Positions 56,136 to 64,000 of a stretch of 64,000 bases of DNA are shown here, piece after piece. The stretch is from TTA-H9 sp002071415 (GTDB taxonomy: Bacteria > Bacteroidota > Bacteroidia > Bacteroidales > TTA-H9). The stretch's first letter is position 1; every line of letters starts with the position of its first letter. Location of the stretch: assembly GCA_035411425.1 (NCBI GenBank), contig DAONSX010000004.1:19608-83607 (forward strand), given 5' to 3'. The notes beneath the pieces were generated by a model, which ran no database searches, was not told where the DNA came from, and saw nothing but the letters and a program-made list of their open reading frames with translations. The translations under genes and the position numbers were made by a program.

Positions 56136-57665
56136 ATGGATAAAAACAGACCTGTAGAAAAGAAAGACCGCCCCAAAAGCCTTGTAGATAAACCAAATAG
56201 CATAAAGGGGCAAATTCTGGACAATGTACCAGGAAAAATTCCACCTCAAGCCTTAGAAGTGGAAGAAGTAGTGCTTGGCGCATTATTACTCGAGAAAAAT
56301 GCATTAACGTCGGTGATTGATTTTTTAAAACCGGAGGCATTTTACAGGGAAGCTCATCAACACATTTTCATGGCAATCAAAAGGCTGTTTGCCGAAAGTC
56401 AGCCCATAGATCTGATAACGGTTACCAACGAACTGCGAAAAACCGGAGAGCTGGAGATTATCGGAGGCCCATATTATTTAGCTCAGTTGACGAATCGTGT
56501 AGCCTCTTCGGCAAATATTGAATTTCATGCCCGCATCATAGCCGAAAAATATATTCAAAGAGAATTGATCAGGGTTTCGACCGAGATTATTCACGATGCT
56601 TATGAAGATTCGATGGATGCGCTCGATTTGCTTGATAAGGCCGAAATGGCCTTGTTTTCAATCAGCGAGGAAAATTTCCGGCGCGATTACGAAAAAATGG
56701 ATTCTTTGGTGCGCAAGGCCATCGATGAAATTAGAAAAGCCTATGAACAGGAGGATGCCCTAACGGGAGTTCCTTCGGGATTTACCGATCTGGATAGAAT
56801 CACCGGAGGTTGGCAAAAATCTGACCTCATTGTAATCGCCTCAAGGCCTGGCATGGGAAAAACGGCATTTATCCTAAGCATGGCTCGCAACATAGCTTTG
56901 ATGAAAAAACGTCCGGTGGCCATATTCTCTTTGGAAATGTCGGCCATACAACTGGTTACACGTCTTATCTCGGCCGAATCGGGTCTTTCAGCCGAAAAAC
57001 TCCGATCGGGACAGCTTAAGGATTTCGAATGGGAACAACTCAACGTAAAAATTACTCCTCTGCTCGAAGCTCCCATTTATATCGACGACACCCCCTCCCT
57101 CTCCATATTCGAACTAAGGGCAAAATGCCGCCGGCTGAAAGAACAATACGACATTAGTATAGTAATGATAGATTACATCCAGTTGATGAGCACAGGAGTG
57201 GAAAATCGCGGAAACCGCGAACAGGAAATTGCATTGATAAGCCGTTCTCTAAAAGCCTTAGCCAAAGAATTGGACATTCCTGTCATCATTCTTTCACAAT
57301 TGAATCGCAGCGTCGAAACCCGTGGCGGAACCAAAAAGCCCATCTTGAGCGACTTGCGTGAATCAGGAGCTATCGAACAAGACGCCGATCTCGTACTGTT
57401 TATCTATCGTCCTGAATATTATAAAATCGAAACCGACGAAAAAGGCTCTACACACAACAAGGCCGATATCATCATTGCCAAGCATCGAAACGGGAAAACC
57501 GACGAAGTTCGATTGCAATTTATCGATAAATTTGCCAGATTTACTGACGATGTCGACATCACTCAGATTACTTCCAACCTCTCCATGGGAGTAAACTATC
57601 AAGGGCCTACCCTGACCCTGCCCTCTAAAATGAATGATGATCATCCCGACGATATCCCCTATTAG
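56136..57665 (+). CDS. dnaB: Replicative DNA helicase DnaB
   Basis: A 509-residue helicase. N-terminal domain PPQALEVEEVVLGALLLEKNAL, linker, then RecA-like domain with TGVPSGFTDLDRITGGW, Walker A ASRPGMGKT (Lys242), FSLEMSAIQLVTRLIS, Walker B VMIDYIQLMS and LSDLRESGAIEQDADLVLFIYR. It unwinds DNA ahead of the replication fork as a hexamer. No intein is present. A TAAATTTG box ends 4 bp before the ATG, an unusually short distance that could reflect leaderless transcription or a promoter elsewhere. Confidence 0.95.
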   Translation: MDKNRPVEKKDRPKSLVDKPNSIKGQILDNVPGKIPPQALEVEEVVLGALLLEKNALTSVIDFLKPEAFYREAHQHIFMAIKRLFAESQPIDLITVTNELRKTGELEIIGGPYYLAQLTNRVASSANIEFHARIIAEKYIQRELIRVSTEIIHDAYEDSMDALDLLDKAEMALFSISEENFRRDYEKMDSLVRKAIDEIRKAYEQEDALTGVPSGFTDLDRITGGWQKSDLIVIASRPGMGKTAFILSMARNIALMKKRPVAIFSLEMSAIQLVTRLISAESGLSAEKLRSGQLKDFEWEQLNVKITPLLEAPIYIDDTPSLSIFELRAKCRRLKEQYDISIVMIDYIQLMSTGVENRGNREQEIALISRSLKALAKELDIPVIILSQLNRSVETRGGTKKPILSDLRESGAIEQDADLVLFIYRPEYYKIETDEKGSTHNKADIIIAKHRNGKTDEVRLQFIDKFARFTDDVDITQITSNLSMGVNYQGPTLTLPSKMNDDHPDDIPY

Positions 57666-57713
57666 CACTTCTTTCCCTTATATTATAATAATCCGGTTAT
57701 TTCTTCAAGAAAG

Positions 57714-58976
57714 ATGAAAAAAATTCTGACGCTTTGCATTATTCTATTGATATTACCTTTATGGGCCTTACCCATGTATCTGCTTGTGCCTATGGACGAA
57801 GCTCAGAGAAACCACCTCAAAGGCTATGGCATTGCTTATCTATCCTTGACTGAGGGGCTTGAAATAGATTGGTTGCTGAATTACCGGGGAGGAAGTTTCT
57901 TGATACCTTATACTGCTTCCATTGATCGTGAATGCAAACTAAGAGGTATTACTACGGAAACCTTGCCCGATGCTCAGGTTGCGGCCATTCTCGACGAAAT
58001 CTCACGACCTGAAGTAAATATGGATGCCCTTAAACTTCAGAAAGCCCCTCGCATAGCAGTTTATTCTCCCAAGAATAAATTACCATGGGACGATGCCGTT
58101 ACGCTTGCTCTCACTTATGCCCAAATCCCCTACGATGTAATTTACGATGAAGAAGTTATTGCCGGAATCCTTCCTACCTATGATTGGTTACACCTTCATC
58201 ATGAAGATTTTACCGGGCAATACGGAAAATTCTGGGCAAGATACAAGGATTATCCATGGTATAAAGAAGATGTAAGGCTGAATGAAGAAACGGCAAGAAA
58301 ATTAGGTTTCAATAAGGTCTCGAAACTCAAACTAGCTGTAGCGCTTAAGATTAAAGACTTCGTTGCGGGAGGTGGCTATCTGTTTTCGATGTGTTCCGCA
58401 CCCGATAGTTACGATGTAGCTCTTGCGGCACAGAATACCGATATTTGCGACATTATGTTCGATGGCGATCCCATCGATCCCGATGCCCAGTCGAAACTCG
58501 ATTACAGCCAGTGTTTCGCCTTTACCGATTTTACCATTTCGACCAACCCTTACGAATATGAGATCTCATCGATAGATGTCGATCCCAATCAGCGAGGTCT
58601 TAACGAACAAAACGACTATTTCACGCTTTTCGATTTCTCCGCCAAATGGGATCCAATACCCACCATGCTCTGTCAGAACCATACACGAATCATCAAAGGA
58701 TTTATGGGTCAAACTACAGCTTTCAGAAAACAGTATGTAAAGCCCGATGTATTGATTATGGGGGAAAACAAGGAAGCCAATGAAGCGCGTTATATTCATG
58801 GAGATTTTGGCAAAGGAACCTGGACATTCTTAAGTGGCCACGATCCCGAAGATTATCAACATCTGGTAGGCGACCCTCCTACCAATCTCGATCTCTATCC
58901 CAATTCTCCGGGTTACCGCCTGATTCTGAATAATGTCCTGTTCCCCGCTGCTAAAAAGAAAAAGCACAAAACCTAA
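57714..58976 (+). CDS. Exported protein of unknown function, conserved in Bacteroidota
   Basis: A 420-residue protein with a signal peptide (residues 1-18), then LLVPMDEAQRNHLKGYGIAY and WLLNYRGGSFL, a pattern I recall from conserved Bacteroidota proteins. These are sometimes labelled asparagine synthetase B, a label I do not accept because no ATP-pyrophosphatase motif or N-terminal nucleophile Cys is present. The middle has a class I amidotransferase-like fold hint (YDWLHLHHEDFTG, GGGYLFSMCSAPDS), and the end has HGDFGKGTWTFLSGHDPEDYQH. The Cys and His could mark an enzyme site, but this is inference. It lies 48 bp after dnaB. Its last 4 bp overlap the convergent lipoprotein gene. Confidence 0.7.
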   Translation: MKKILTLCIILLILPLWALPMYLLVPMDEAQRNHLKGYGIAYLSLTEGLEIDWLLNYRGGSFLIPYTASIDRECKLRGITTETLPDAQVAAILDEISRPEVNMDALKLQKAPRIAVYSPKNKLPWDDAVTLALTYAQIPYDVIYDEEVIAGILPTYDWLHLHHEDFTGQYGKFWARYKDYPWYKEDVRLNEETARKLGFNKVSKLKLAVALKIKDFVAGGGYLFSMCSAPDSYDVALAAQNTDICDIMFDGDPIDPDAQSKLDYSQCFAFTDFTISTNPYEYEISSIDVDPNQRGLNEQNDYFTLFDFSAKWDPIPTMLCQNHTRIIKGFMGQTTAFRKQYVKPDVLIMGENKEANEARYIHGDFGKGTWTFLSGHDPEDYQHLVGDPPTNLDLYPNSPGYRLILNNVLFPAAKKKKHKT

Positions 58977-59869
58977 TAACTAATCGTAAAATAAACCACT
59001 TCATCCTTGGTTTTCGAACCATTTGGGAGTAATCCCCAAAGAGTAGCCTTTACCACTGCCGAACATTCATTGGCTTTTTGATAATCAAGATCCATCTGGT
59101 TTATTTCAAAATCGGGCATCTGAAATAATGCCTTTCCTCCTCTTGGATAATGACATATAAATCGGTATGTCAAAGTATCGAGAGTTACATAAATAAAACG
59201 ATCGAACTCTCTTCCCCGGCCCGATGCTATGCCATACATGTACAAAACATCGTCATAAATGTCATAAGGCGTTTGAGATCCTTTCTGCCAATAATATTTA
59301 TAATTACTACTATACTGAATCCTTTGCTTTTTCGAATAACCAGCCACGACCAACGAGATAGAACCCGTATCGACTTTTACTCTGTAAAAAACCTTGGGTT
59401 TACTGATACGTGTAATGTTGATCTGCCCGCCTATTCGCTTTTCATTGATGGTTAAACCTTGTGGAAAAATGGTAAGCTGTGCATTGGAATCGCTCAAAGG
59501 TGCATTCCAGTGTATCCGAAATTGTCCGCTTCGCTTCGAACCATCAGGGCAATTCTGTTCTTTATCGTACGTAAAAATCCATTCCTCTCCCTGTTTCTTT
59601 ACTATAGCCGAATCGATAATCCCTTCACCCTTTTTCAATATAGAAGTATCGAACGATAACTGATAAGCCTGGCGGAACAAATCGCGATAAATTGCATCGG
59701 CCGTAAGAAAATCACTTATGGCTTGCTTGTTATAAGAAGTATCGAACCTATATTCTTCTTTATCCTTGCATGCCGTTAAACATAGAATAGCCATTGCGAT
59801 TAGAATGAGAATTTTATCCTTTCTAAAGCAAAGAATGAATTTCCATGAATGGCACGAAAAGTGAAGCAT
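58973..59869 (-). CDS. Putative lipoprotein of unknown function
   Basis: A 298-residue protein. A hydrophobic segment ends in the lipobox LTAC (Cys34), preceded by an unusually long N-terminal part, so the true start may be slightly downstream. The mature part looks beta-rich, with no motif that I recognise. The gene starts 9 bp after the folA stop and is therefore the last gene of the nucleotide cluster. Its stop codon overlaps that of the convergent gene at 57714-58976 by 4 bp, and no terminator fits between them. Confidence 0.7.
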   Translation of the reverse strand: MLHFSCHSWKFILCFRKDKILILIAMAILCLTACKDKEEYRFDTSYNKQAISDFLTADAIYRDLFRQAYQLSFDTSILKKGEGIIDSAIVKKQGEEWIFTYDKEQNCPDGSKRSGQFRIHWNAPLSDSNAQLTIFPQGLTINEKRIGGQINITRISKPKVFYRVKVDTGSISLVVAGYSKKQRIQYSSNYKYYWQKGSQTPYDIYDDVLYMYGIASGRGREFDRFIYVTLDTLTYRFICHYPRGGKALFQMPDFEINQMDLDYQKANECSAVVKATLWGLLPNGSKTKDEVVYFTISY

Positions 59870-59878
59870 AGCATGAAT

Positions 59879-60376
59879 TTAATGTTTTCTGTTATAAGTT
59901 AAATACGAGTATCTATATGGATTGGTTTCGTTAGGAAAAACATCTTCCTGCATTACGAGTTGCCATTCTTTTTCGTCGAAATCGGGGAAAAAGGTATCAG
60001 CTTCGAAATCGTGATAGATTCGAGTGATATAGAGTTTATCAACATAAGGCAGAAAAAGTCGATAGAGAGCCCCACCTCCTATGACGAAACTTTCCTCATT
60101 TAAAGGGCATAAATCCAGTGCCTGTTCGAGGGAAGAGACCACAGTAGCTCCTTCCAATTGAAGTACTCGACGGCTTAGAACAATATTGTTGCGGCCAGGT
60201 AAGGGCTTTTTGGGCAGTGATTCCCACGTTTTACGACCCATTATTATGTTATGGCCCATGGTAATCCGTTTGAAACGTTTCAGATCGTCCGGCAGATGAC
60301 AGAGCATCTGGTTATTCAGGCCGATGGCATTGCGATTGGCGATTGCAACTATAATAGTGAGAGGTTTCTTTTCCAT
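59879..60376 (-). CDS. folA: Dihydrofolate reductase
   Basis: A 165-residue DHFR of the usual size. It has IVAIANRNAIGLNNQMLCHLP at the N-terminus, LPDDLKRFKRITMG, the NADPH-binding IMGRKTWESLPKKPLPGR, and FVIGGGALYRLFLPYVDKLYITRI. It regenerates tetrahydrofolate consumed by thymidylate synthase, whose gene ends exactly where this one begins. Start ATG at 60374-60376 abuts the thyA stop without a spacer. Confidence 0.95.
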   Translation of the reverse strand: MEKKPLTIIVAIANRNAIGLNNQMLCHLPDDLKRFKRITMGHNIIMGRKTWESLPKKPLPGRNNIVLSRRVLQLEGATVVSSLEQALDLCPLNEESFVIGGGALYRLFLPYVDKLYITRIYHDFEADTFFPDFDEKEWQLVMQEDVFPNETNPYRYSYLTYNRKH

Positions 60377-61171
60377 CTAAACCGATATTTCAGCTTTTAT
60401 ATGGGGATGAGCTCGATAATTGATCAATTGAAAATCTTCATATCGAAAGTCGAAAATAGAATGAATTTCTGGATTCAAAATCATAGTAGGAAGTGGGAAG
60501 GGTTCTCGTGTAAGCTGCAGTTTTGCCTGTTCGATATGATTTTTATATATATGGGCATCACCTAGGGTATGAATCAATTCTCCAGGTTGGTATCCCGTTA
60601 TTTGAGCCGTCATCAGGGTTAGCAAGGCATACGAAGCAATATTGAAGGGAACTCCAAGAAATACATCTGCACTTCGCTGATAGAGCTGGCAACTCAGTTT
60701 ATTGTTAGCGATATAAAACTGGAAAAATATATGGCAGGGAGGCAAGGCCATTTTATCGATTTCTTCTACGTTCCATGCACTAACGATATGCCGGCGAGAA
60801 TCTGGATTTTGCTTTATCGAATCAATGACTTGACTGATTTGGTCGATGGATTTGCCCTCTCTGGTAGGCCATGATCGCCATTGATAACCATAAATTGGTC
60901 CAAGATCACCATTTGCGTCGGCCCATTCATCCCAGATGGTTACCTTATTTTCGTGCAGGTATCGAATATTGGTATCTCCACGTAAAAACCAGAGCAGTTC
61001 ATAAATAATACTGCGGACATGAAGTTTTTTAGTAGTAAGCAATGGAAATCCATCTTCGAGATTGAAACGCATCTGATAACCAAACACGCTGATTGTTCCC
61101 GTACCCGTACGGTCATGTTTTTCAGTTCCAGTTGCGAGAATATGACGAAGAAGTTCGAGATATTGTTTCAT
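60377..61171 (-). CDS. thyA: Thymidylate synthase
   Basis: A 264-residue ThyA, the same length as the E. coli enzyme, with the catalytic Cys146 in LPPCHIFFQFY. Other conserved parts are KHDRTGTGTISVFGYQ, FPLLTTKKLHVRSII, ELLWFLRGDTNI and QRSADVFLGVPFNIASYALL. It methylates dUMP to dTMP with methylenetetrahydrofolate. It is placed between the pyrophosphatase-like lipoprotein (9 bp) and folA (0 bp) in one operon. Confidence 0.96.
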   Translation of the reverse strand: MKQYLELLRHILATGTEKHDRTGTGTISVFGYQMRFNLEDGFPLLTTKKLHVRSIIYELLWFLRGDTNIRYLHENKVTIWDEWADANGDLGPIYGYQWRSWPTREGKSIDQISQVIDSIKQNPDSRRHIVSAWNVEEIDKMALPPCHIFFQFYIANNKLSCQLYQRSADVFLGVPFNIASYALLTLMTAQITGYQPGELIHTLGDAHIYKNHIEQAKLQLTREPFPLPTMILNPEIHSIFDFRYEDFQLINYRAHPHIKAEISV

Positions 61172-61180
61172 AGATTCACT

Positions 61181-61765
61181 TTAAGATTTTAGGCGAAGGA
61201 CATCCAAAATATAATTCCAAGTTATGTTTTCGTCGGCCCATCCATATATGATAACGTCGGGGATAGCAGAATAATTTTTCAGCCATAATTCGAGAATTGA
61301 AAAAATAGAAGGTTCAGTCATGCTTATTGCAGCCTCATCGTTTATATTGGATTTTCTGTGGGAAGGATCGGCCGGGACTGCAAGGATCAAAACTCTTTGC
61401 TTTCCACTGGCCGCGAATTGCAACATGCCAATGGGAATAATTTTCAATATGGTTCCCGAAGGTTTAGAATTTGATAACAGCATTACTCTTATAGGATCGA
61501 ATTCTTGAGCCGACTTCGATCTATTGGACGATGGAATGAAGCCAAAATTAAGAGGCGCAGGTTTCTGAAAAGCATTTCCCTGGATAAAACTGTTGCTCGA
61601 AGGATGAAAATGAACGCAATTAAGGTTCCCGGCTGGAGTTTCTATCACCATTCTCAAATAATGATCCTCGCCTATGGACGAAAAATTGTCATACTGGGGC
61701 CTTATACAAGCACTAATGACTATTAGAAGGAATGAAATTAAAGCGAAAGGCTTTCTCTTCATCAT
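61181..61765 (-). CDS. Lipoprotein related to family I inorganic pyrophosphatase, probably inactive
   Basis: A 194-residue protein with lipobox ISAC (Cys20). Residues about 38-165 follow the order of soluble inorganic pyrophosphatase: VIETPAG, then PLNFGFIPSS (for YPxNYGYI), EFDPIRVMLL (for GDPxDVL), GTILKIIPIGML (for G..I.CRPIGVL) and VLILAVP (for KLIAVP). Several metal ligands are changed: the last Asp of the DGDPxD motif is Arg here, and the Asp-rich segment before VAVP is replaced by ASGKQR. I infer loss of pyrophosphatase activity and a new binding role at the membrane. It overlaps the nucleoside transporter gene by 4 bp (ATGA). A remote hydrolase with shifted ligands is the alternative. 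Confidence 0.65.
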   Translation of the reverse strand: MMKRKPFALISFLLIVISACIRPQYDNFSSIGEDHYLRMVIETPAGNLNCVHFHPSSNSFIQGNAFQKPAPLNFGFIPSSNRSKSAQEFDPIRVMLLSNSKPSGTILKIIPIGMLQFAASGKQRVLILAVPADPSHRKSNINDEAAISMTEPSIFSILELWLKNYSAIPDVIIYGWADENITWNYILDVLRLKS

Positions 61766-63240
61766 AATGTAATCATTCCAATGATAGTGGAAGAAACCAA
61801 TGCAGACAATGTACCCGCAATTAAAGCACGAAACCCGAAGGCTGCGAGTTGGCTTTTTTGATTGGGGGCAAGAGAGCCTATCCCGCCGATTTGTATTCCA
61901 ATAGAGGCAAAATTAGCAAAACCACAAAGCAGGTAAGTAGAAATAATAATGCTCTTATATTCGAAGAAAAGACCTGCAGCTTTATAGTTAGCAAGACTAA
62001 TATATCCAACGAATTCCGTCATAATAATTTTTTCGCCCAGCAGGCTTCCTACCAGTGTAATATCATGAATATTGACTCCAATAAGCCACATCAAAGGAGC
62101 CAGAGAGTACCCAAGGATGAATTGAAGGGTCAAACCCTCGTAGCGTCCGCTGGTTTGGTTGGCAATCCAGTCGTTTATGCCCAAATAATGGCCAATCAAA
62201 TCATTTAAAATAAAATTGGCCATGGCTATAAAAGCAACAAATACTAGCAGCATGGCCGCAACATTGGCTGCTAGTTTCAGCCCTTCAGTAGCTCCATTCG
62301 AGATGGCATCGAGCACATTATTACCAATACGCTCTTTTGGAATTTTAACAGTTTTATCTACACTTTCGGTTTGGGGTACCAGCATTTTACTGACAACGAC
62401 GGCACCTGGAGCGGCCATTACCGAAGCCGAAAGTAGATGTTTAGCGAAGACGAGCCTCTGGACCGGGTCATCGCCTCCTAAAAAGCTAATGTAAGCAGCC
62501 AGCACTCCTCCCGCCATCGTAGCCATCCCAGCCGTCATGACCAGAAATATTTCCGAACGGCTCATTGAGGGAAGATAGGGTTTAATCATGAGGGGAGCTT
62601 CGGTTTGGCCCAGAAATATGTTGCCAGCAGCACACAGGCTCTCAGCACCCGAAATCTTCAAGGCTTTGGCCAATAACCATGCAAGCCCTTGCACCACTAT
62701 CTGCACAATTCCTAAATAAAACAAAAGGCTCATTAAAGCCGAAAAGAAAATAATGGTCGGTAAAACTTGAAAAGCAAAAATAAAACCGAAGGAATTTGCA
62801 TCGAGCAGCTTCCCTAAAAGAAATTCACTCCCTGCTTTGGTAAAATTCAAAATCTCGACAAATATCTTACCACCCACTTCGAATATAATACGTATAGCAG
62901 GAATATATAAAACACCAATAGCTAAAAAAATCTGTATGGCCAATCCGGTAAGAACCACTTTCCATTCGATGGCTTTCCGATTCATGCTCAAAAAATACGA
63001 TATAGCCAATAAAACAACCATGCCCAGGAGCCCTCTCAGAACGGAGGTTAGTGAAAGACCCAGTTTGAGTTCCTCAGGAGCATGAGTGATTACTGAGTTT
63101 GCTCCTTGCAAGGCTGTATCGGCTAAAGATAGCTGTACATTCAGGGTATCAGGCGTATTTATTACCTGCGGCATTCCTATAATTGGTAAAAAACAAATCG
63201 ATAATGTAGCGAGAATCAGTTTGATGGTAGGATTTTTCAT
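61762..63240 (-). CDS. Concentrative nucleoside transporter (CNT/NupC family)
   Basis: A 492-residue polytopic membrane protein. After an N-terminal signal-like segment come helices with the CNT signatures: FGFIFAFQVLPTIIFFSALM, GAESLCAAGNIFLGQTEAPL (the substrate/ion-binding re-entrant loop), TAGMATMAGGVLAAYISFLG and a later EFVGYISL. CNT proteins import nucleosides with Na+ or H+. Its company (bfn, thyA, folA) suggests salvage feeding of thymidylate and DNA synthesis. It lies 27 bp after the bifunctional nuclease gene. Confidence 0.92.
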   Translation of the reverse strand: MKNPTIKLILATLSICFLPIIGMPQVINTPDTLNVQLSLADTALQGANSVITHAPEELKLGLSLTSVLRGLLGMVVLLAISYFLSMNRKAIEWKVVLTGLAIQIFLAIGVLYIPAIRIIFEVGGKIFVEILNFTKAGSEFLLGKLLDANSFGFIFAFQVLPTIIFFSALMSLLFYLGIVQIVVQGLAWLLAKALKISGAESLCAAGNIFLGQTEAPLMIKPYLPSMSRSEIFLVMTAGMATMAGGVLAAYISFLGGDDPVQRLVFAKHLLSASVMAAPGAVVVSKMLVPQTESVDKTVKIPKERIGNNVLDAISNGATEGLKLAANVAAMLLVFVAFIAMANFILNDLIGHYLGINDWIANQTSGRYEGLTLQFILGYSLAPLMWLIGVNIHDITLVGSLLGEKIIMTEFVGYISLANYKAAGLFFEYKSIIISTYLLCGFANFASIGIQIGGIGSLAPNQKSQLAAFGFRALIAGTLSALVSSTIIGMITL

Positions 63241-63267
63241 AGGAATTATATGACAATTAGGTTAGTC

Positions 63268-63849
63268 TTATTTTCTTTGTTTCAGTTCATCCCTAATCTT
63301 ACTTGCTCTTTCATAATCTTCATTTTCAATGGCTTCCTGCATCATTTGTTCTAACTCTTCATCGGAATATGCCTCCCATCCCAATAAATTTTCTTCTTCA
63401 CCTGCTTCATGTGAGTGCTCTTCTTCAATCAGTGCATTTTCATCGATCACTATTCCTGCGGCATCGAGAATTTCTTCGGTAGTATAGATAGGGCAATTGA
63501 ATCGCAGAGCCAAAGCAACGGCATCGGAAGTCCTCGAATCAATTTCAACAATATTATGCCCGTCGTCGCATACCAAGACAGCATGAAAAACTCCTTCGAT
63601 AAATTTATTGATAAACACCTCGATCACCCGTACGCCAAAAGTTTCGGCAAAAGTCTTGAATAAGTCATGGGTTAATGGCCTGGCGGGTTTCATTTTTTCC
63701 AGTTCGATAGCTATAGCTTGAGCCTCGGCACTTCCTATAATGATGGGTAAACGCCTTTTTCCTCCAATTTCACCTAAAATCAAAGCATACGCACCACTTT
63801 GTACTTGGCTAAATGACATTCCGGCAATCTCCATTTGAACTTTCTTCAT
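63268..63849 (-). CDS. Bifunctional nuclease family protein (DUF151) with UVR tail
   Basis: A 193-residue protein. The N-terminal DUF151/BFN domain shows ALILGEIGGKRRLPIIIG, AQAIAIELE, PLTHDLF and the conserved IDSRTSDAVALALRFNCPIY. An acidic linker leads to a C-terminal UVR motif (NEDYERASKIRDELKQRK). BFN-domain proteins have reported nuclease activity in plants and a role as regulators elsewhere; UVR motifs are protein-interaction helices. It is the first gene of the nucleoside-transporter/thyA/folA operon. Confidence 0.9.
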   Translation of the reverse strand: MKKVQMEIAGMSFSQVQSGAYALILGEIGGKRRLPIIIGSAEAQAIAIELEKMKPARPLTHDLFKTFAETFGVRVIEVFINKFIEGVFHAVLVCDDGHNIVEIDSRTSDAVALALRFNCPIYTTEEILDAAGIVIDENALIEEEHSHEAGEEENLLGWEAYSDEELEQMMQEAIENEDYERASKIRDELKQRK

Positions 63850-64000
63850 CCTTAATTTACTATATTTATTATTGTAAATCAGTCGATTAATATAATATTT
63901 TAATATGTATATTCCCTTAAAAACTTCATGCTCTCATCAATTTATATCTGGCATACAAAATAAAGCAAATCTTACGAAAAATTGGTTATATATATTTTTT

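Noticed and set aside
57714..58976. Asparagine synthetase B
   Set aside because: No N-terminal Cys nucleophile (the protein has a signal peptide instead) and no SGGxDS pyrophosphatase motif.

Overview
The window looks like a chromosomal segment of an anaerobic member of the Bacteroidota, probably Bacteroidales or a close relative. The evidence is type IX secretion (T9SS) genes (porU, porV, gldJ, porP-like), several exported proteins with T9SS type A or type B C-terminal sorting domains, the -7 box TAnnTTTG upstream of many genes, scarce Shine-Dalgarno sequences, and anaerobic traits such as HydF and a V-type ATPase. I see no insertion sequence, prophage or CRISPR array. The species cannot be named from the sequence alone.

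Layout. Positions 1-5.7 kb hold a partial secreted nuclease, a tiny lipoprotein gene and two large T9SS-exported proteins. Positions 6.4-13.2 kb hold a forward run: aspA-like ammonia-lyase, hydF ([FeFe]-hydrogenase maturation), a glycosidase-like/FGE-like fusion, and an aspartate aminotransferase. Positions 14-18.5 kb encode two more T9SS cargo proteins. Positions 18.5-22.8 kb carry ppk1-sixA and lpdA on the minus strand. Positions 23.3-27.4 kb hold a tRNA-Glu(TTC) beside genes for the archaeal-type Glu-tRNA(Gln) amidotransferase, gatD and gatE. Then come an M50-like membrane protease with a small Cys-rich membrane protein, a TPR lipoprotein, a repeat-filled intergenic region, mnmH and a type B T9SS protein.

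Positions 33.2-40.8 kb hold a compact V/A-type ATPase operon (E, DUF2764, A, B, D, I, K). Positions 41-43.3 kb encode cell-wall enzymes (murF, anmK). Positions 44-56 kb form a T9SS locus: gldJ and a porP/sprF-like gene on the minus strand, then two tandem porU-like C25 genes and porV on the plus strand. Positions 56-59 kb carry dnaB and an exported protein of unknown function. Positions 59-63.9 kb hold a tightly packed minus-strand cluster of nucleotide-related genes: bifunctional-nuclease family protein, concentrative nucleoside transporter, a degenerate pyrophosphatase-like lipoprotein, thyA, folA and a lipoprotein.

How it fits together. The T9SS locus would secrete and anchor the CTD-bearing proteins encoded nearby. 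AspA and HydF are probably co-transcribed, which ties an ammonia-releasing enzyme to H-cluster assembly. The most unexpected content is the gatD/gatE pair, the porU duplication, the TIM-barrel/FGE-like fusion, the pyrophosphatase-like lipoprotein that has lost metal ligands, and a family of wordy intergenic repeats with inverted copies around 23.6 and 30.0 kb.
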